Positions 1 to 9,704 are shown, numbered from the stretch's first letter. The stretch is DNA of 64,000 nucleotides from Siphonodentalium dalli (GCA_032622095.1 CP136069.1:199053239-199117238); one strand, 5' to 3'. Numbers and translations: made by a program. The notes: generated from the letters alone by a model not told the origin.

Positions 1-274
1 CAACCAAATTTGTTGTCAAGTTGATGTGGGGGGCTTATATAACCTTGACCTTGACCATAAAACGACCTTGACCTCTGTTGAAAGACATCTCACTTAAAGG
101 GCCATTTTGCTAGATATGTGTTGCGATGTACGCGCTCATGTCAATATTCAGAGGCCTTTTATAGCTATCCGTTAGAAATATACCGGTATCGAGGCTCCTA
201 CATACTCGAGTCTGTATCTGACGAACAGAAACATGGGAGTACGATATCAATTTAAACTTGACCTCCATAAAGAA

Positions 275-1020
275 TCTATTATATATTTGAGGAAAGTTTG
301 TGGTCTGTGCGTGTGGGTGTGTGTGTGTGTGTATGTGTGTGTGTGTTTCCGCGATGGAATCGGAAACGGCTAACCGATTTTGACGAAACTTGGTACGGGT
401 ATGTAGTTTGACCTGAGGACTAACATGGGTATATCCGTTTGCCCGTGCGGCGTGACCTTGACCTTCAAATGACCTTGAACTCAAGTTCTCCGCTGAGCCG
501 ATTTTCACCAAATTTGGTATGTGGGGGTAGTTTCAGGCGCTGAGCAATTTCGTCACACCCGGATGCCCGTGCGGCGTGAACTTGAGATTTTAAATGACAT
601 TGAACTGTATCTGGGTATCCACTGGGCCGATTTCCACCATTTTTTGGGGGTGTTGGTGTAGATGGGGATGCCAACAAATTTCGTCTCACCCACATGCCGT
701 CAGACAGGTACCCAGCTAAAACCTAATGTATAGTTTGTGACTTTTGTCTGTTAGCTATGGCCGGGAAAACTTCCGGACGGATTTCGACGAAACTTGATAC
801 CTAAGTGTACGTTTGTCCGGGAAGTGTTTTGGACGGGTCAAAGTGTGATGCTTGATCTTAAAAATGGTCGATTCAAGATCAAATCGGGTAATAGTGGCGG
901 ATTTCGACGAAATTCGATAGCTAGGGATACTTTTGTCCGGGCAGTGTTTTGGACTGCTTAACTCGTAACCCCGACCTGACATTGACATTCAAAACGGTAA
1001 ATTCAAGGTCAAATCTGGTC
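275..1020 (+). repeat. Helitron-like repeat cluster with GT microsatellite (unit 1)
   Basis: Begins with TCTATTATATATTTGAGG followed by a GT-rich tract (about 300-345), an arrangement like the 5' end of Helitron A. Three diverged repeats of about 125 bp follow, each starting with a CCGATT core at 374, 498 and 627. Two more repeats 120 bp apart carry gatttcgacgaaa at 780 and 900. The core gacgaaacttggtacg is shared with Helitron A. No 3' hairpin with CTAG is visible, so it is probably truncated. Nearby ORFs on either strand are by-products of these repeats. Confidence 0.6.
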
Positions 1021-1101
1021 AAATTTCGCATAACTAGATCCGACGAAGCACCATAGGTCGCCTCGCATATATAAGAGAATGCATTGGCTTAACAATTTTT
1101 C

Positions 1102-1372
1102 TTCTGTCTGTGGTCTGCTGTTATTACCTGTATATGTCCCTCTAAATGAACATTAGACTGTCTCAATGTATACATATATAACTGAATGTGTTAGTCCACT
1201 TAGTCTAGTAGGGTTACAGTAATGTGGAACACTCCGTTGGGGAAATATGATGGGATCGGAGAGTACTCTTCCTCACAGTAGTTATCCTCGTAATTTTATA
1301 CCCAAATTGGGCACCCCACGGTGTCATTCTTATAGATACATTGATTATATACAGTGATTCAGACCGTGTCAA
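1102..1372. other. Unit 1 spacer before the minisatellite
   Basis: Single-copy within the unit and without a recognisable gene. It follows a 50-bp segment (1051-1101) that matches the right half of the palindrome at 9705-9771. Confidence 0.5.
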
Positions 1373-2218
1373 ACTTAACACTGCCATCATGTTCATAACG
1401 TGAAGAAATCATTCATAGAGTACAGTCCCTGCTACGATGGACTTAACACTGCCATCATGTTCTCAACATGTGAGGAAATCACTTATAGAGTTCATACCCC
1501 TGCTACGATGGACTTAACACTACCATCATGTTCATAACATGTGAGGAAATCACTCATAGAGTTCAGTCCCTGCTACGATGGACTTAACACTGCCATCATG
1601 TTCATAACATGTGAGGAAATCACTCATAGAGTTCAGTCCCCTGCTACGATGGACTTAACACTGCCATCATTTTCATAACATGAGTGGAAATCACTCATAG
1701 AGTACAGTCCCTGCTACGATGGACTTAACACTGCCATCATGTTCATAACATGTGAGGAAATCACTCATAGAGTTCAGTCCCTGCTACGATGGACTTAACA
1801 CTGCTATCATGCTCATAACGTGAGGAAATCACTCATAGAGTTCAGTCCCTGCTACGATGGACTTAACACTGCCATCATGTTCATAACATGTGAGGAAATC
1901 ACTCATAGAGTTCAGTCCCTGCTACGATGGACTTAACACTGCTATCATGTTCATAACGTGAGGAAATCACTCATAGATTTTAGTCCCCTGCTACGATGGA
2001 CTTAACACTGCCATCATGTTCATAACGTGAGGAAATCACTCGTAGAGTTCAGTCCCCTGCTACGATGGACTTAACACTGCCATCATGTGTTCATAACGTG
2101 AGGAAATCACTCATAGAGTTCAGTCCCCTTCTACGATGGACTTAACACTGCCATCATGTGTTCATAACGTGAGGAAATCACTCATAGAGTTCAGCCCCCT
2201 GCTACGATGGACTTAACA
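1373..2218 (+). repeat. 70-bp minisatellite, 12 copies (unit 1)
   Basis: Contiguous direct repeats of about 69-71 bp. Each contains acttaacactgccatcatg, then ttcataacgtgaggaaatc, then a gttcagtcccctgctacg stretch. Variants differ by small changes (aacatgtg or aacgtg; tcatgtgttcat or tcatgttcat). The copies abut with no unique spacers. The array ends where acttaacactg changes to acttaacaatg. Confidence 0.95.
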
Positions 2219-2313
2219 ATGGCGCTCAATGGGTGTGCATCACCGACTTCAACTGTAGAACTTCAATCTGTTTCTAGGTTTCCCATGGCAGTTGAGGCCT
2301 ATTCAGACTGAGT

Positions 2314-2926
2314 GTGAATTCGGTGATGCTATCCCGCCTTGTGGAATAGTGTCATTAAATTCACATTTTGGTGACCTCATTATGCAAATGTTAGACACAC
2401 TAAATTCAGGCTTTGCTGTTTCATATTATTTTCTTAACCACCACTTATCCAGGTGAAGAAAAATTGGGGGATATATTGGACTGAGTTTGTCTTCTGCCTG
2501 TCAGGCGGTCCTTCTATACGCCTGTTGTGATGTCTATAAATCCGTCTATCAACAATTGTTTTCTTCTCCATATTAAAGACCGAATGTGTTCATATGTTTT
2601 GGTGTGCATGTTCCCTAGGTGACTTACAATCAGATTTGTTCAAATAAGTTCACCAGATCAAATAGGTCATAAGCCAGGGCCATAACTCTTTCCCTCCATA
2701 GTAATTCTTAAAACAATATCTTCTCAAGAACAATTGGGCCTATACAGCTTATATTTGGCATGGAGGAGCCTTGGGTGACCGGGGTTCAGGTTTGTTCAAA
2801 TGGGGTAATTTTTAGGAAATGAGGCCCCCAGAGGGTGAATTCGGTGATGCTAGCCCACCCTGCGGAATAGTGTCATTAAATTCACCATTTGGGGATCTCA
2901 TTCTGCAAAGGTCAGACACACTAAAT
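2314..2926. repeat. Pair of 92-bp palindromic repeats around an old dispersed repeat
   Basis: Copies at 2314-2405 and 2835-2926 share about 85-90% identity by eye. Each starts with a stem-loop in which gtgaattcggtgatgctatcc pairs imperfectly with ggaatagtgtcattaaattcac. The 429 bp between them read like a decayed dispersed repeat (aggtcataagccagggccataac, cttatatttggcatgg) with no coding content. A related fragment lies at about 6186-6275 inside intron 3. The pair recurs in every unit, for example from about 13670, 25000, 37000 and 51290. Confidence 0.5.
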
Positions 2927-3275
2927 ATATATAAAAGAATCAATGGACAAGAGAAAAAATTATTTGAAATAACTAATATTCATCAATAGCTTTTTACAAA
3001 ATATGGCAACAGACTATTTTTAAGCTTATTCAACACGTAATACCAAGTCATCAACTTTCAAGTCATCAACTTTTCAATTTTCCATCACTATTATTAAATA
3101 TCAGTAATTCGATCCGAAACCATACAACTACTTTCATAATTATCTCAATTCAGAGATATCACATGTACTTGTGGCTACATATACATGTTATAGATGTATT
3201 AGTCATTTATGATAAAATAATTATTCGTTTTTGTTTTTGTTTGATTACCTGTCATTAGTCGACAGTTTTATTATA
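2927..3275. other. AT-rich spacer before Helitron A
   Basis: No gene or clear repeat apart from a short aagtcatcaacttt duplication near 3045-3075. It ends with ...gttttatta, the host flank of the Helitron A insertion. Confidence 0.5.
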
Positions 3276-3777
3276 TCTCATATATATTTTGAAGACCTCT
3301 GTTTGTTTGTCTGTCTGTCTGTCTGTCATTTATACAAATCTACGATTCTCGATCGATCGGGACGAAACTTGGTACGTGTGTGTAGTTTGACCAGGCGGTC
3401 GTCGTTGTCGTATTGGCGAGCCCGTGCGGCGCCCGCTTCGCGCATGCGCAGACGAGTTCTCGGAAACGGGTGGAGCTATCGACTTGAAATTTGCTATATG
3501 AATGCATCTTGACCCGGATACGAATTTTATCGGGTCGCCGAGCCCGTGCGACGCCAGCTTCGCACATGCGCAGACGAGATCTCGGAAACGGGTGGAGCTA
3601 TCGACTTGAAATTTGGTATGTGAATGTATCTTGCCCCGGATACGAATTTTATCGGGTCGCCGAGTCCGTGCGACGCCAACTTCGCGCATGCGCAGACCAG
3701 ATCTCGGAAACGGGTAGAGCTATCGACTTGAAATTTGGTTTTTTAATAGCCCGGACAACGTCGGGCTCATCGGCTAG
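3276..3777 (+). mobile_element. Helitron A, non-autonomous, 502 bp (unit 1)
   Basis: The 5' end is TCTCATATATATTTTG. The 3' end is an agcccg/cgggct hairpin around 3749-3768, then catcgg and CTAG. Host A (3275) and T (3778) flank it, which is the classic Helitron rule of TC...hairpin...CTRR inserted between A and T without target duplication. Inside are (GTCT)n at about 3306-3327 and three 122-bp direct repeats (tcgacttgaaattt at 3479, 3601 and 3723). There is no Rep/helicase, so it depends on a helper. ORFs of 75-119 codons here arise from the GC-rich 122-bp repeats. Confidence 0.85.
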
Positions 3778-4824
3778 TTGTTATATATTTGGATACACGA
3801 CGATTATTATATTGTTATATCCAATAAAATAATTGAATTGAGAATTGAAATACAGGCTTGGCTGTTCCAATATTATTTTCTTAACCACCACTTATCCAGG
3901 TGAAATCATACCCTGATTTTTCAAAGAAAAATTGGGGGGTATATTGGATATTGGGGGGTATATTGATATTACTAGATGAATGGATATCATAGATGGGGAT
4001 TTCACATTTGTTCTAATATGGCCAGATATAAGAGAATTAAATCTTCTCTATGTTGTTTGGTACTGGTATAATAATAATATTGATCTCTATGCAGCCTGGG
4101 TTGGGGCAATATTTGAGGCAATGGGGAGGGAGTGTAGAGGGGGTGGTGTTTTGACCCCCTACTTTAATCAAAATTTAAACAGTTATAAATTTCATGCCTG
4201 ATACAACATTAGTTGTACATGTAGATTGGATGTTCACACCAAAAATAGGTTAGAATTGTTCTCATAGTTTATTTTCTTCCCAACATGTATGTTTTTAAAT
4301 CAGCAGTCCATATGTTCCTACTTCGGGTTAAACTGTTGGACAGAATTGGCCTCAAATTTAAACTTTATGGGGGTGTCAGGTTGGCAATTTTCAAACGTTT
4401 GAGATCTTGAAGTACTGGTACCAGTTGTAAAGTTCAACCTAAGAGAGATGTGCAAAAGGATTTTCGTGAACTTAGTACTGTGGTATGGTTGTCTTCTTTA
4501 AAAGGTAAGAGGTTTGGAGATTTGTCAGTGGTGCGCAATTAGAAAGTTCAAGGCGAGGAGCCTTGTTCATCTGAGAACATCCAGCTATGTCCATGTTTAG
4601 AACTACTTGTCTTAAGTGATTTTGTCGAGTATTGACTGTTGTAACTTGTAGTCTTCAGAGTCCCAGTCTTTACAGTCTGGTAGGCGACCCACAGTCATTG
4701 ACTGTCTTGTAAGCAACTTAGAAAAAAAAGACTACCAAAGATACCTTTATTTGCGAGCTACTATTCGACGAAACTTCCGCCCACAACCGCGTCGTAACTA
4801 GGCCACGAATTCGGGGTAGAAACG
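3778..4824. other. Intergenic region between Helitron A and the gene
   Basis: Begins with a second copy of a repeat also seen at 2406-2483 (caggctt.gctgtt, ttaaccaccacttatccagg, aaaattgggggg). It contains a 73-codon ORF (3980-4201) present in all units, with no recognisable domain and no splice or promoter context. I see nothing else assignable up to the promoter-like stretch. Equivalent regions start at 15132, 27152, 38461 and 52756. Confidence 0.45.
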
Positions 4825-4962
4825 TGACGTCATAAACGAATGGTACGTTACGTTGAGTTAGTTTTCTATATGACATTATTAATATTCTTTCTATATACTG
4901 CTTCGACTAAATTTGACTCGCTAAAGTAATAGAACACAGACCTAGACTAGTAGTATATAGTT
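4825..4962 (+). promoter_or_regulatory. Putative promoter of the four-exon gene (CRE and TATA-like)
   Basis: A perfect CRE palindrome, TGACGTCA (4825-4832), lies 138 bp before the ATG. A TATA-like tctatatact lies near 4890, about 73 bp before the ATG, which would give a 5' UTR of roughly 40 nt. The start context is agttATGG, with G at +4. The same arrangement precedes the other copies, with the CRE at 16179, 28199, 39508 and 53803. This is motif-level evidence only. Confidence 0.35.
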
Positions 4963-7336
4963 ATGGATTCAATTAGTTCTAGAAGGTAAGCTCAAATTAT
5001 ATTTATATTTAATTTAATTAGAATGAAAGATGAATTATTTATTCGCGATTGTAATACGATGTAAATTTCGCGATTATATATAGCGCGCGATAACTATATA
5101 TAACGAAATTAAGAAATTTTGGGTGTTTCGAGGGAGAACTCATCGTTTATTGCGCATCCCTTTATCACAAAGGCTGGAGTGCTCACAACTGGACTGAGCA
5201 TGTCTCGTTAATGATGAATTAATGGGATATCTATGTTATCAAACGAATATGTTAATTTCAGTAGCGGAAGACACAATTTGGAAATGGACTTCGAACTAAA
5301 GAAGATCGCAAATTCCGCAGCATTCGGTTCGGGTGATGATGTAATGGAGACCTGGACTCATCTGACTGCATTCAGCTCGTGTGGCGATGTAATGGAGGCC
5401 TGGACACCCCTGACTGCGATGATGGAATGTGATGGTGAGTATATTAAGGGGGGGGTGGGTCAAGTGGCCAATTTTAATGGGGATTTCCATGCAAATGTTA
5501 TATGCGAATCAGTTGTCGGGGAACGAAAGCAGCCATACCGGTATAAACAGGCGTCACGAACATTCAACTGGCATTTATTTTTTCCACTCGTTTTCAATTC
5601 CACATATCTGCATAGACTCCAGCCAACAATTAATTTCAATTAATTATACTTCTTTATGTTTAAACATATTTTTATCGTAATATAATATTACAAGAGGGAT
5701 CGGGGCACAAGTTTTGAAAACTTACCTTTCTTTACTGGCGATATACACTGAGATCGCGCTATTTGCACAAATGAGTATAGTGTTTATTTTTTCATCCTCT
5801 CAGATATATCTGTCTCCATTCCGGATAACTGTCTGGTGGAAGCTGTTGATAACGTGTGTCAATCTGCACCAAACTACGGATGGCTGTTTGGAAACAGAGG
5901 TAAGCTTGTTACCAGGCCCCAGGGGGTGAATTTAGTGACGCAACATGCTCAGACCTTTGAAAGTATCTTTATTATCAAATTAACTAGATTTTTAGTTCCT
6001 TTACAAACTTTACAAAAAAAGTTCATTTTTCATTTTTAGTTTAGTTCTCTATATCCCCAGATTGGCAGACGACATAATAATAGAGGTGTCCAATGAGCAC
6101 GTCACCATCTGTGAACTTAAATTTGAGTCTATATATGTCTCCCATAGCAAATGAGGCCATGTAGAATGAGGTCCATACACATATGGGCAATTTAGTGATG
6201 TTAGCCCGCTGTCTCCCACTGGGAATCATTCTGCACATGACCAGCACCATATTTTGACTGTTGCCTCACTAAATCGCTCCATGTATGTCTTATTCGATGA
6301 TAACTGTGCAAGGCCTACTGAATTTAAATAAAATCTCTATGCAATGTAGAAAATGTAGAAAAACAATATTGTTCCCGTCTTATGTTTAGGTCATATTATA
6401 TGTATTATATATGTGATGTGGTGTGTAAGATACCATGCACGTAAAGCTCACATTACACCAATATAATATTGTTCACGCTATATTGGCTTCCGGTTTCCAG
6501 ATTAATAGTGTGGTCGTGGGAGAGTTGAACCCAGAAGAAATTGGATACAAATTGGTGTCATTCGGATCGACGCGAAACAACACCAGGAACAAAATATCCA
6601 TATTATAAGTTCAAGATGCCCCCAATGACTTACAAGTCATCAAAAACTGTGCACCATAATACCTCAAACATAACATATATGCATATGTACAACCGAGGCA
6701 TCTCAGGTCCGATGACTTAATGCTCTTATATACCGTACCCTAAGGTTGATAGTAGTTTCAGTGACATGTCGTATATTCCATAGCCGGACCGACTCTCTGG
6801 AATGATCACCCGCAGCCGCCCTGGATATGATGAATTCAAATGTCTTTTGAAAACTCTTCTGAACACTTGGGCGTGGAACTTTACTGAACTAGCTATTAAT
6901 GCGGGCTACATAATGATCCCTTGTTTAAACTTGAAATTTGTGAATTTATTTTAATGTTGTGCCTTGAAACCTCGGTGATATGTGCGCAAAACAAGAAATG
7001 TGTCATATGATATAATGTCTAATCTATACATTTAATAGGAGATAATCTATATAGAGACGTCGTTTGTTGCCCCTATGTGTTGTTGTTGTTGTTTTATTCT
7101 ATATTTTGTTCTCTAGTTGTTGTTTTTTCTTACATTCCTTATTTTTCTTCCTTTCTTTCATTTGCGCATACAATTTCAATGATGGATATTTCTCTTTTTC
7201 AGACGAGACAAATAACGAAATCATCGTGGGAGGTAATGACCTAATCATTCCCAGAAAAATCAATAAATGCAGAAGAATTGCCCGGGCAGTTAGAAGAAGT
7301 TTCGGATGCATCAGGAGAGATTACACATTACAGTAA
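4963..7336 (+). CDS. Unknown four-exon gene, 141-aa acidic/basic protein (copy 1)
   Basis: Spliced gene with exons 4963-4985, 5262-5434, 5804-5899 and 7203-7336. Donors are gtaagc, gtgagt and gtaagc. Acceptors are ttaatttcag, catcctctcag and ctctttttcag. Intron phases are 2, 1 and 1, and the joined frame is open for 141 codons to TAA. Residues 34-49 and 50-65 are tandem copies of a 16-residue motif, D-V-M-E-x-W-T-x-L-T-A with a Cys at position 15. Residues 115-136 hold ten Arg/Lys and can form an amphipathic helix. No signal peptide, membrane segment or known domain is visible. An alternative start at 5233 (MLSNEYVNF) reads into exon 2 in frame if exon 1 is not used. I do not recognise the family; a nuclear or nucleic-acid-binding role is only a guess from the basic tail. 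Intron 3 holds a dead reverse-transcriptase fragment. There is no AATAAA just after the stop; TATAAA near 7352 is a weak candidate. Confidence 0.72.
6728..6870 (+). pseudogene. Decayed non-LTR retrotransposon RT C-terminal fragment (unit 1)
   Basis: The frame starting at 6774 reads YSIAGPTLWNDHPQ, which matches the GP.LWN..P motif near the end of CR1/L2/Jockey-type reverse transcriptases. A stop follows, and a +1 shift resumes with EFKCLLKTLL, the usual F...LKT.L continuation. In-frame stops precede the motif. It is a dead 3' fragment inside intron 3. Confidence 0.6.
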
Positions 7337-7388
7337 AACATAATTGATGATATAAATACTAATTTATGCCTTGGGTGAAGTGGTGGGA

Positions 7389-7499
7389 ACGATTTTCCAG
7401 AGGTTGTGTCTTTTGAACAACACACAGGACCATTGACCAAGGCCGCATGTAAATAGTCCTACTTGCTGTTCATAATACACCATCGAGGGAAAATAGCGC
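7389..7499. repeat. Palindromic repeat copy a (unit 1)
   Basis: Imperfect palindrome of about 110 bp centred on gaccaaggccgcatgt. The outer arms pair as cgattttcc with ggaaaatagcg, and the middle arms as tcttttgaac with gttcataata. Two relatives lie inside the foldback element (8436-8541 and 8902-9010). Confidence 0.6.
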
Positions 7500-7705
7500 T
7501 CGCTATATTGCACCCAAGGCTGTTAATGTGTGTCAGTGAGTACGGATTGAAACACAAAAGTACTGACATTCAATATATGACAAATTCTTACACATCTTAC
7601 TAATATTTGGCCAAATACATACCCATTTCTTTATGATTGCATTGGCTACACAGATGCGTGTCTTTAACAGTTCCATAACGGGAGTAGCATTAAAGACCAT
7701 GTGTC

Positions 7706-7768
7706 AGTGCATTATCTTATATATGCGAGTCTCCCATAAGGACCCTCGCATATATAAGAGAATGCACT
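7706..7768. repeat. 63-bp palindrome H1, 24-bp arms (unit 1)
   Basis: Left arm agtgcattatcttatatatg plus cgag; right arm ctcg plus catatataagagaatgcact. There is one mismatch in 24 and a 15-base loop. The inner arm sequence is the same as in palindrome H2. Confidence 0.85.
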
Positions 7769-7866
7769 TGCTTGCAAGGTCAATGTAAATATTGTGAGGC
7801 CACTGTATTTTAAGAGAATGCATTAATTGGCACAGGGTTTTCGCAAAATTTCAGGAAGCTCCTGCC

Positions 7867-8190
7867 ATGGAAGGGTTATCATCTTATCTGTGCATGATCG
7901 TCCATCCGGGTATCGAACTGGGGTCTTGGATCAATAGATGGATCATCTGGGGACGGTGGTCGCTGTTTGTCCCTGGGTCAGCCCATGGATGTGTCGGAGC
8001 ACTGGTCGAGTGCATACGAATGACAGCTATCGTCCAACGGTTGGCCCAGTGGGCGGCCAAGATTGCTGTCTTAGGGTGCATCGGGTGGAGATCCGAAGGG
8101 TGGGCGCTCTACTCGGAGTGAAATCACATTTTTACTCGGCTCGAATTATTGTAAACAGTACGATCCATATACACATCAGAAAGACTTCTA
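7867..8190 (+). other. Possible old SINE-like or tRNA-related segment
   Basis: A GC-richer island, present in all units at about 19201, 31241, 45659 and 59961. It contains a perfect A-box-like TGGCCCAGTGG at 8042-8052. A weak B-box-like gatcgaagg follows about 50 bp later in units 2-5 and is broken by an extra C in unit 1. The opposite strand has gttcgatac near 7910. ORFs of 84-107 codons end in different frames between units because of small indels, which argues against coding. I cannot fold a tRNA from it. Confidence 0.2.
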
Positions 8191-8317
8191 ATTAACTGTT
8201 CAACGCATATGTACGCTGGCACTATGGCAGACCACTTATTAATATTAGTGTTCAATGCAAAATGTTTAGTTCGTGTCTTTGGAAGATTGTGTGATTGCTC
8301 AGTTATTGTTTGTCAAT

Positions 8318-9463
8318 ATCATACGGCGTAATCTGAGAATTCATTGTGAGCACGGAGGATTCGATGTGATGCCAATGAGGGTTCTATAGCGTTTTTGGTT
8401 GTTTTGTTTTGCCTTTTGAGTAAAGTAGCGAGAACTCTTTTCCCGAGGTTGTGTCTTTTGAACAGCATGCAGGACTATTGACCAAGGCCGCAGGTAAATA
8501 GTTCTGCTTGCTAATCAGAATACACCATCGAGGGGGAAATATGGCTGGGTATTGCACACCAATGTGCATTTTTTGGTTATTAGTGGTAACTCATACAAAG
8601 AGGTTCACTGCTTGATAGTAAACATGTAATTGCTAACATTTGGTCATTTTCCCGGTGGGGAGACCCTTCTCGCACACCTATAGACCGTCGAATAGGTGTG
8701 GATGGCACTGGGTATATATAATGCATATTCACTAGCCAGGTACTGCCAACAACAAAAATCAGTGCACTTGATAAATGGCTTTAAACACAAATATCAACGC
8801 GGAGGTGTTGTGATTATCAATATACAGACATCACAACACATATACCACGGATGCATGGCACTGTGGCCCATTTACGTCTCATGACGGGCACAGTTGCGAA
8901 AATTATTTTCAGGATGTCATGTCTTTTGAATATCATGCAGGACTATTTACCAAAGCCGCAGGTAAATAGTCCGGCTTGTTGTTCAGAAGACATCATCGAG
9001 GGGGAACACTATTGAACACTATTGAACACCAATTAAGGCAGTCAATACGTGTTGTATTGACACAATTCTCCCCAGGCAGCCGAGGGATACATACATCATA
9101 GTGCAAGTAAATACGCACATGTCTTAGACAATGCAAAACTGTGACGATTTAGTTGCAATAACCGAGCATTTTATCAAATGCACTTATTTTTTCGTTGAGA
9201 GTACAAAGCTAGTGAACAGGATATCAATATACCCAGTGCCATATGTATGGCTTATACATATGTGAGAAGGTTCTCCCCATTGGGCAAACGACCAAATGTT
9301 ATCATTTACATGTTTAGTATCAAGCAATGAACCTCTTTGTATATATGAGATACAAAACAAACAAAAAAAATCCACAAAACACGCTCAAACACTCGTTGGC
9401 ACCACATCGAATCTTCCGTGCTCCCAACGAATCCTCGGATCAATTACGCAATGTGAACATGAT
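8318..9463. mobile_element. Foldback element, about 1.15 kb (unit 1)
   Basis: Long imperfect inverted repeat. The left arm (8318-8430 and 8575-8790) matches the reverse complement of 9150-9463. Paired landmarks are gcactgggtatat at 8705 with atatacccagtgc at 9227, aaagaggttca at 8597 with tgaacctcttt at 9328, and gagcacgga at 8348 with tccgtgctc at 9415. Palindromic repeat b (8436-8541) interrupts the left arm only, so it arrived later. Palindromic repeat c (8902-9010) sits in the loop and has a perfect 12-bp stem, ggactatttacc with ggtaaatagtcc. No transposase is present. Confidence 0.7.
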
Positions 9464-9704
9464 TTAGTTTGATCTTGTGTATATAATTTATTGTGATTTT
9501 TCTACATAAATGAGTTATTTCTTGTGTATATAATTCTATTATAGTAGTCTATAATAAATCAATTATTTCCTCTGACTTTATCATTACTTTTCTATTTATC
9601 CTTTGTATACTCATTGACGAGTAGATTCCTTAGGAAATGTTTCAGATAATATGTGACCCGCCATATCAAATCCAGTCGGAAGTCGGGATTTTTTTTACCC
9701 TGTG
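9464..9704. other. AT-rich spacer
   Basis: Nothing assignable beyond a short duplication of cttgtgtatataatt (about 9474 and 9522). The stretch after palindrome H2 (9786-10002) likewise shows only AT-rich DNA and an 8-bp inverted pair, gagcccca with tggggctc. Confidence 0.5.

Noticed and set aside
110-988. Minus-strand ORFs of 76-133 codons at each unit start
   Set aside because: They run through the GT microsatellite (His-Thr runs) and the 125-bp repeats. Indels in units 4 and 5 change their length freely.
1373-2218. CRISPR-like array of regular 70-bp repeats
   Set aside because: The whole period is repeated with no unique spacers, the host is eukaryotic, and no cas genes are present. It is a minisatellite.
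2314-2926. Small LTR retrotransposon bounded by 92-bp LTRs
   Set aside because: The repeats do not have TG...CA ends, no primer-binding site or polypurine tract is visible, and the copies are palindromic.
3330-3832. Overlapping ORFs of 75-119 codons on both strands in the Helitron A region
   Set aside because: They come from the GC-rich 122-bp repeats inside the transposon, with the same peptide recurring every 122 bp, and have no start, splice or domain support.
3980-4201. 73-codon ORF upstream of the gene
   Set aside because: It is present in every unit, but so is everything else. It has no domain, no promoter or splice context, and a low-complexity composition.
7867-8190. 84-107-codon ORF conserved across units
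   Set aside because: Its C-terminus changes frame between units (unit 1 has an extra base near 8090, and unit 3 has a different indel), and no family is recognisable.
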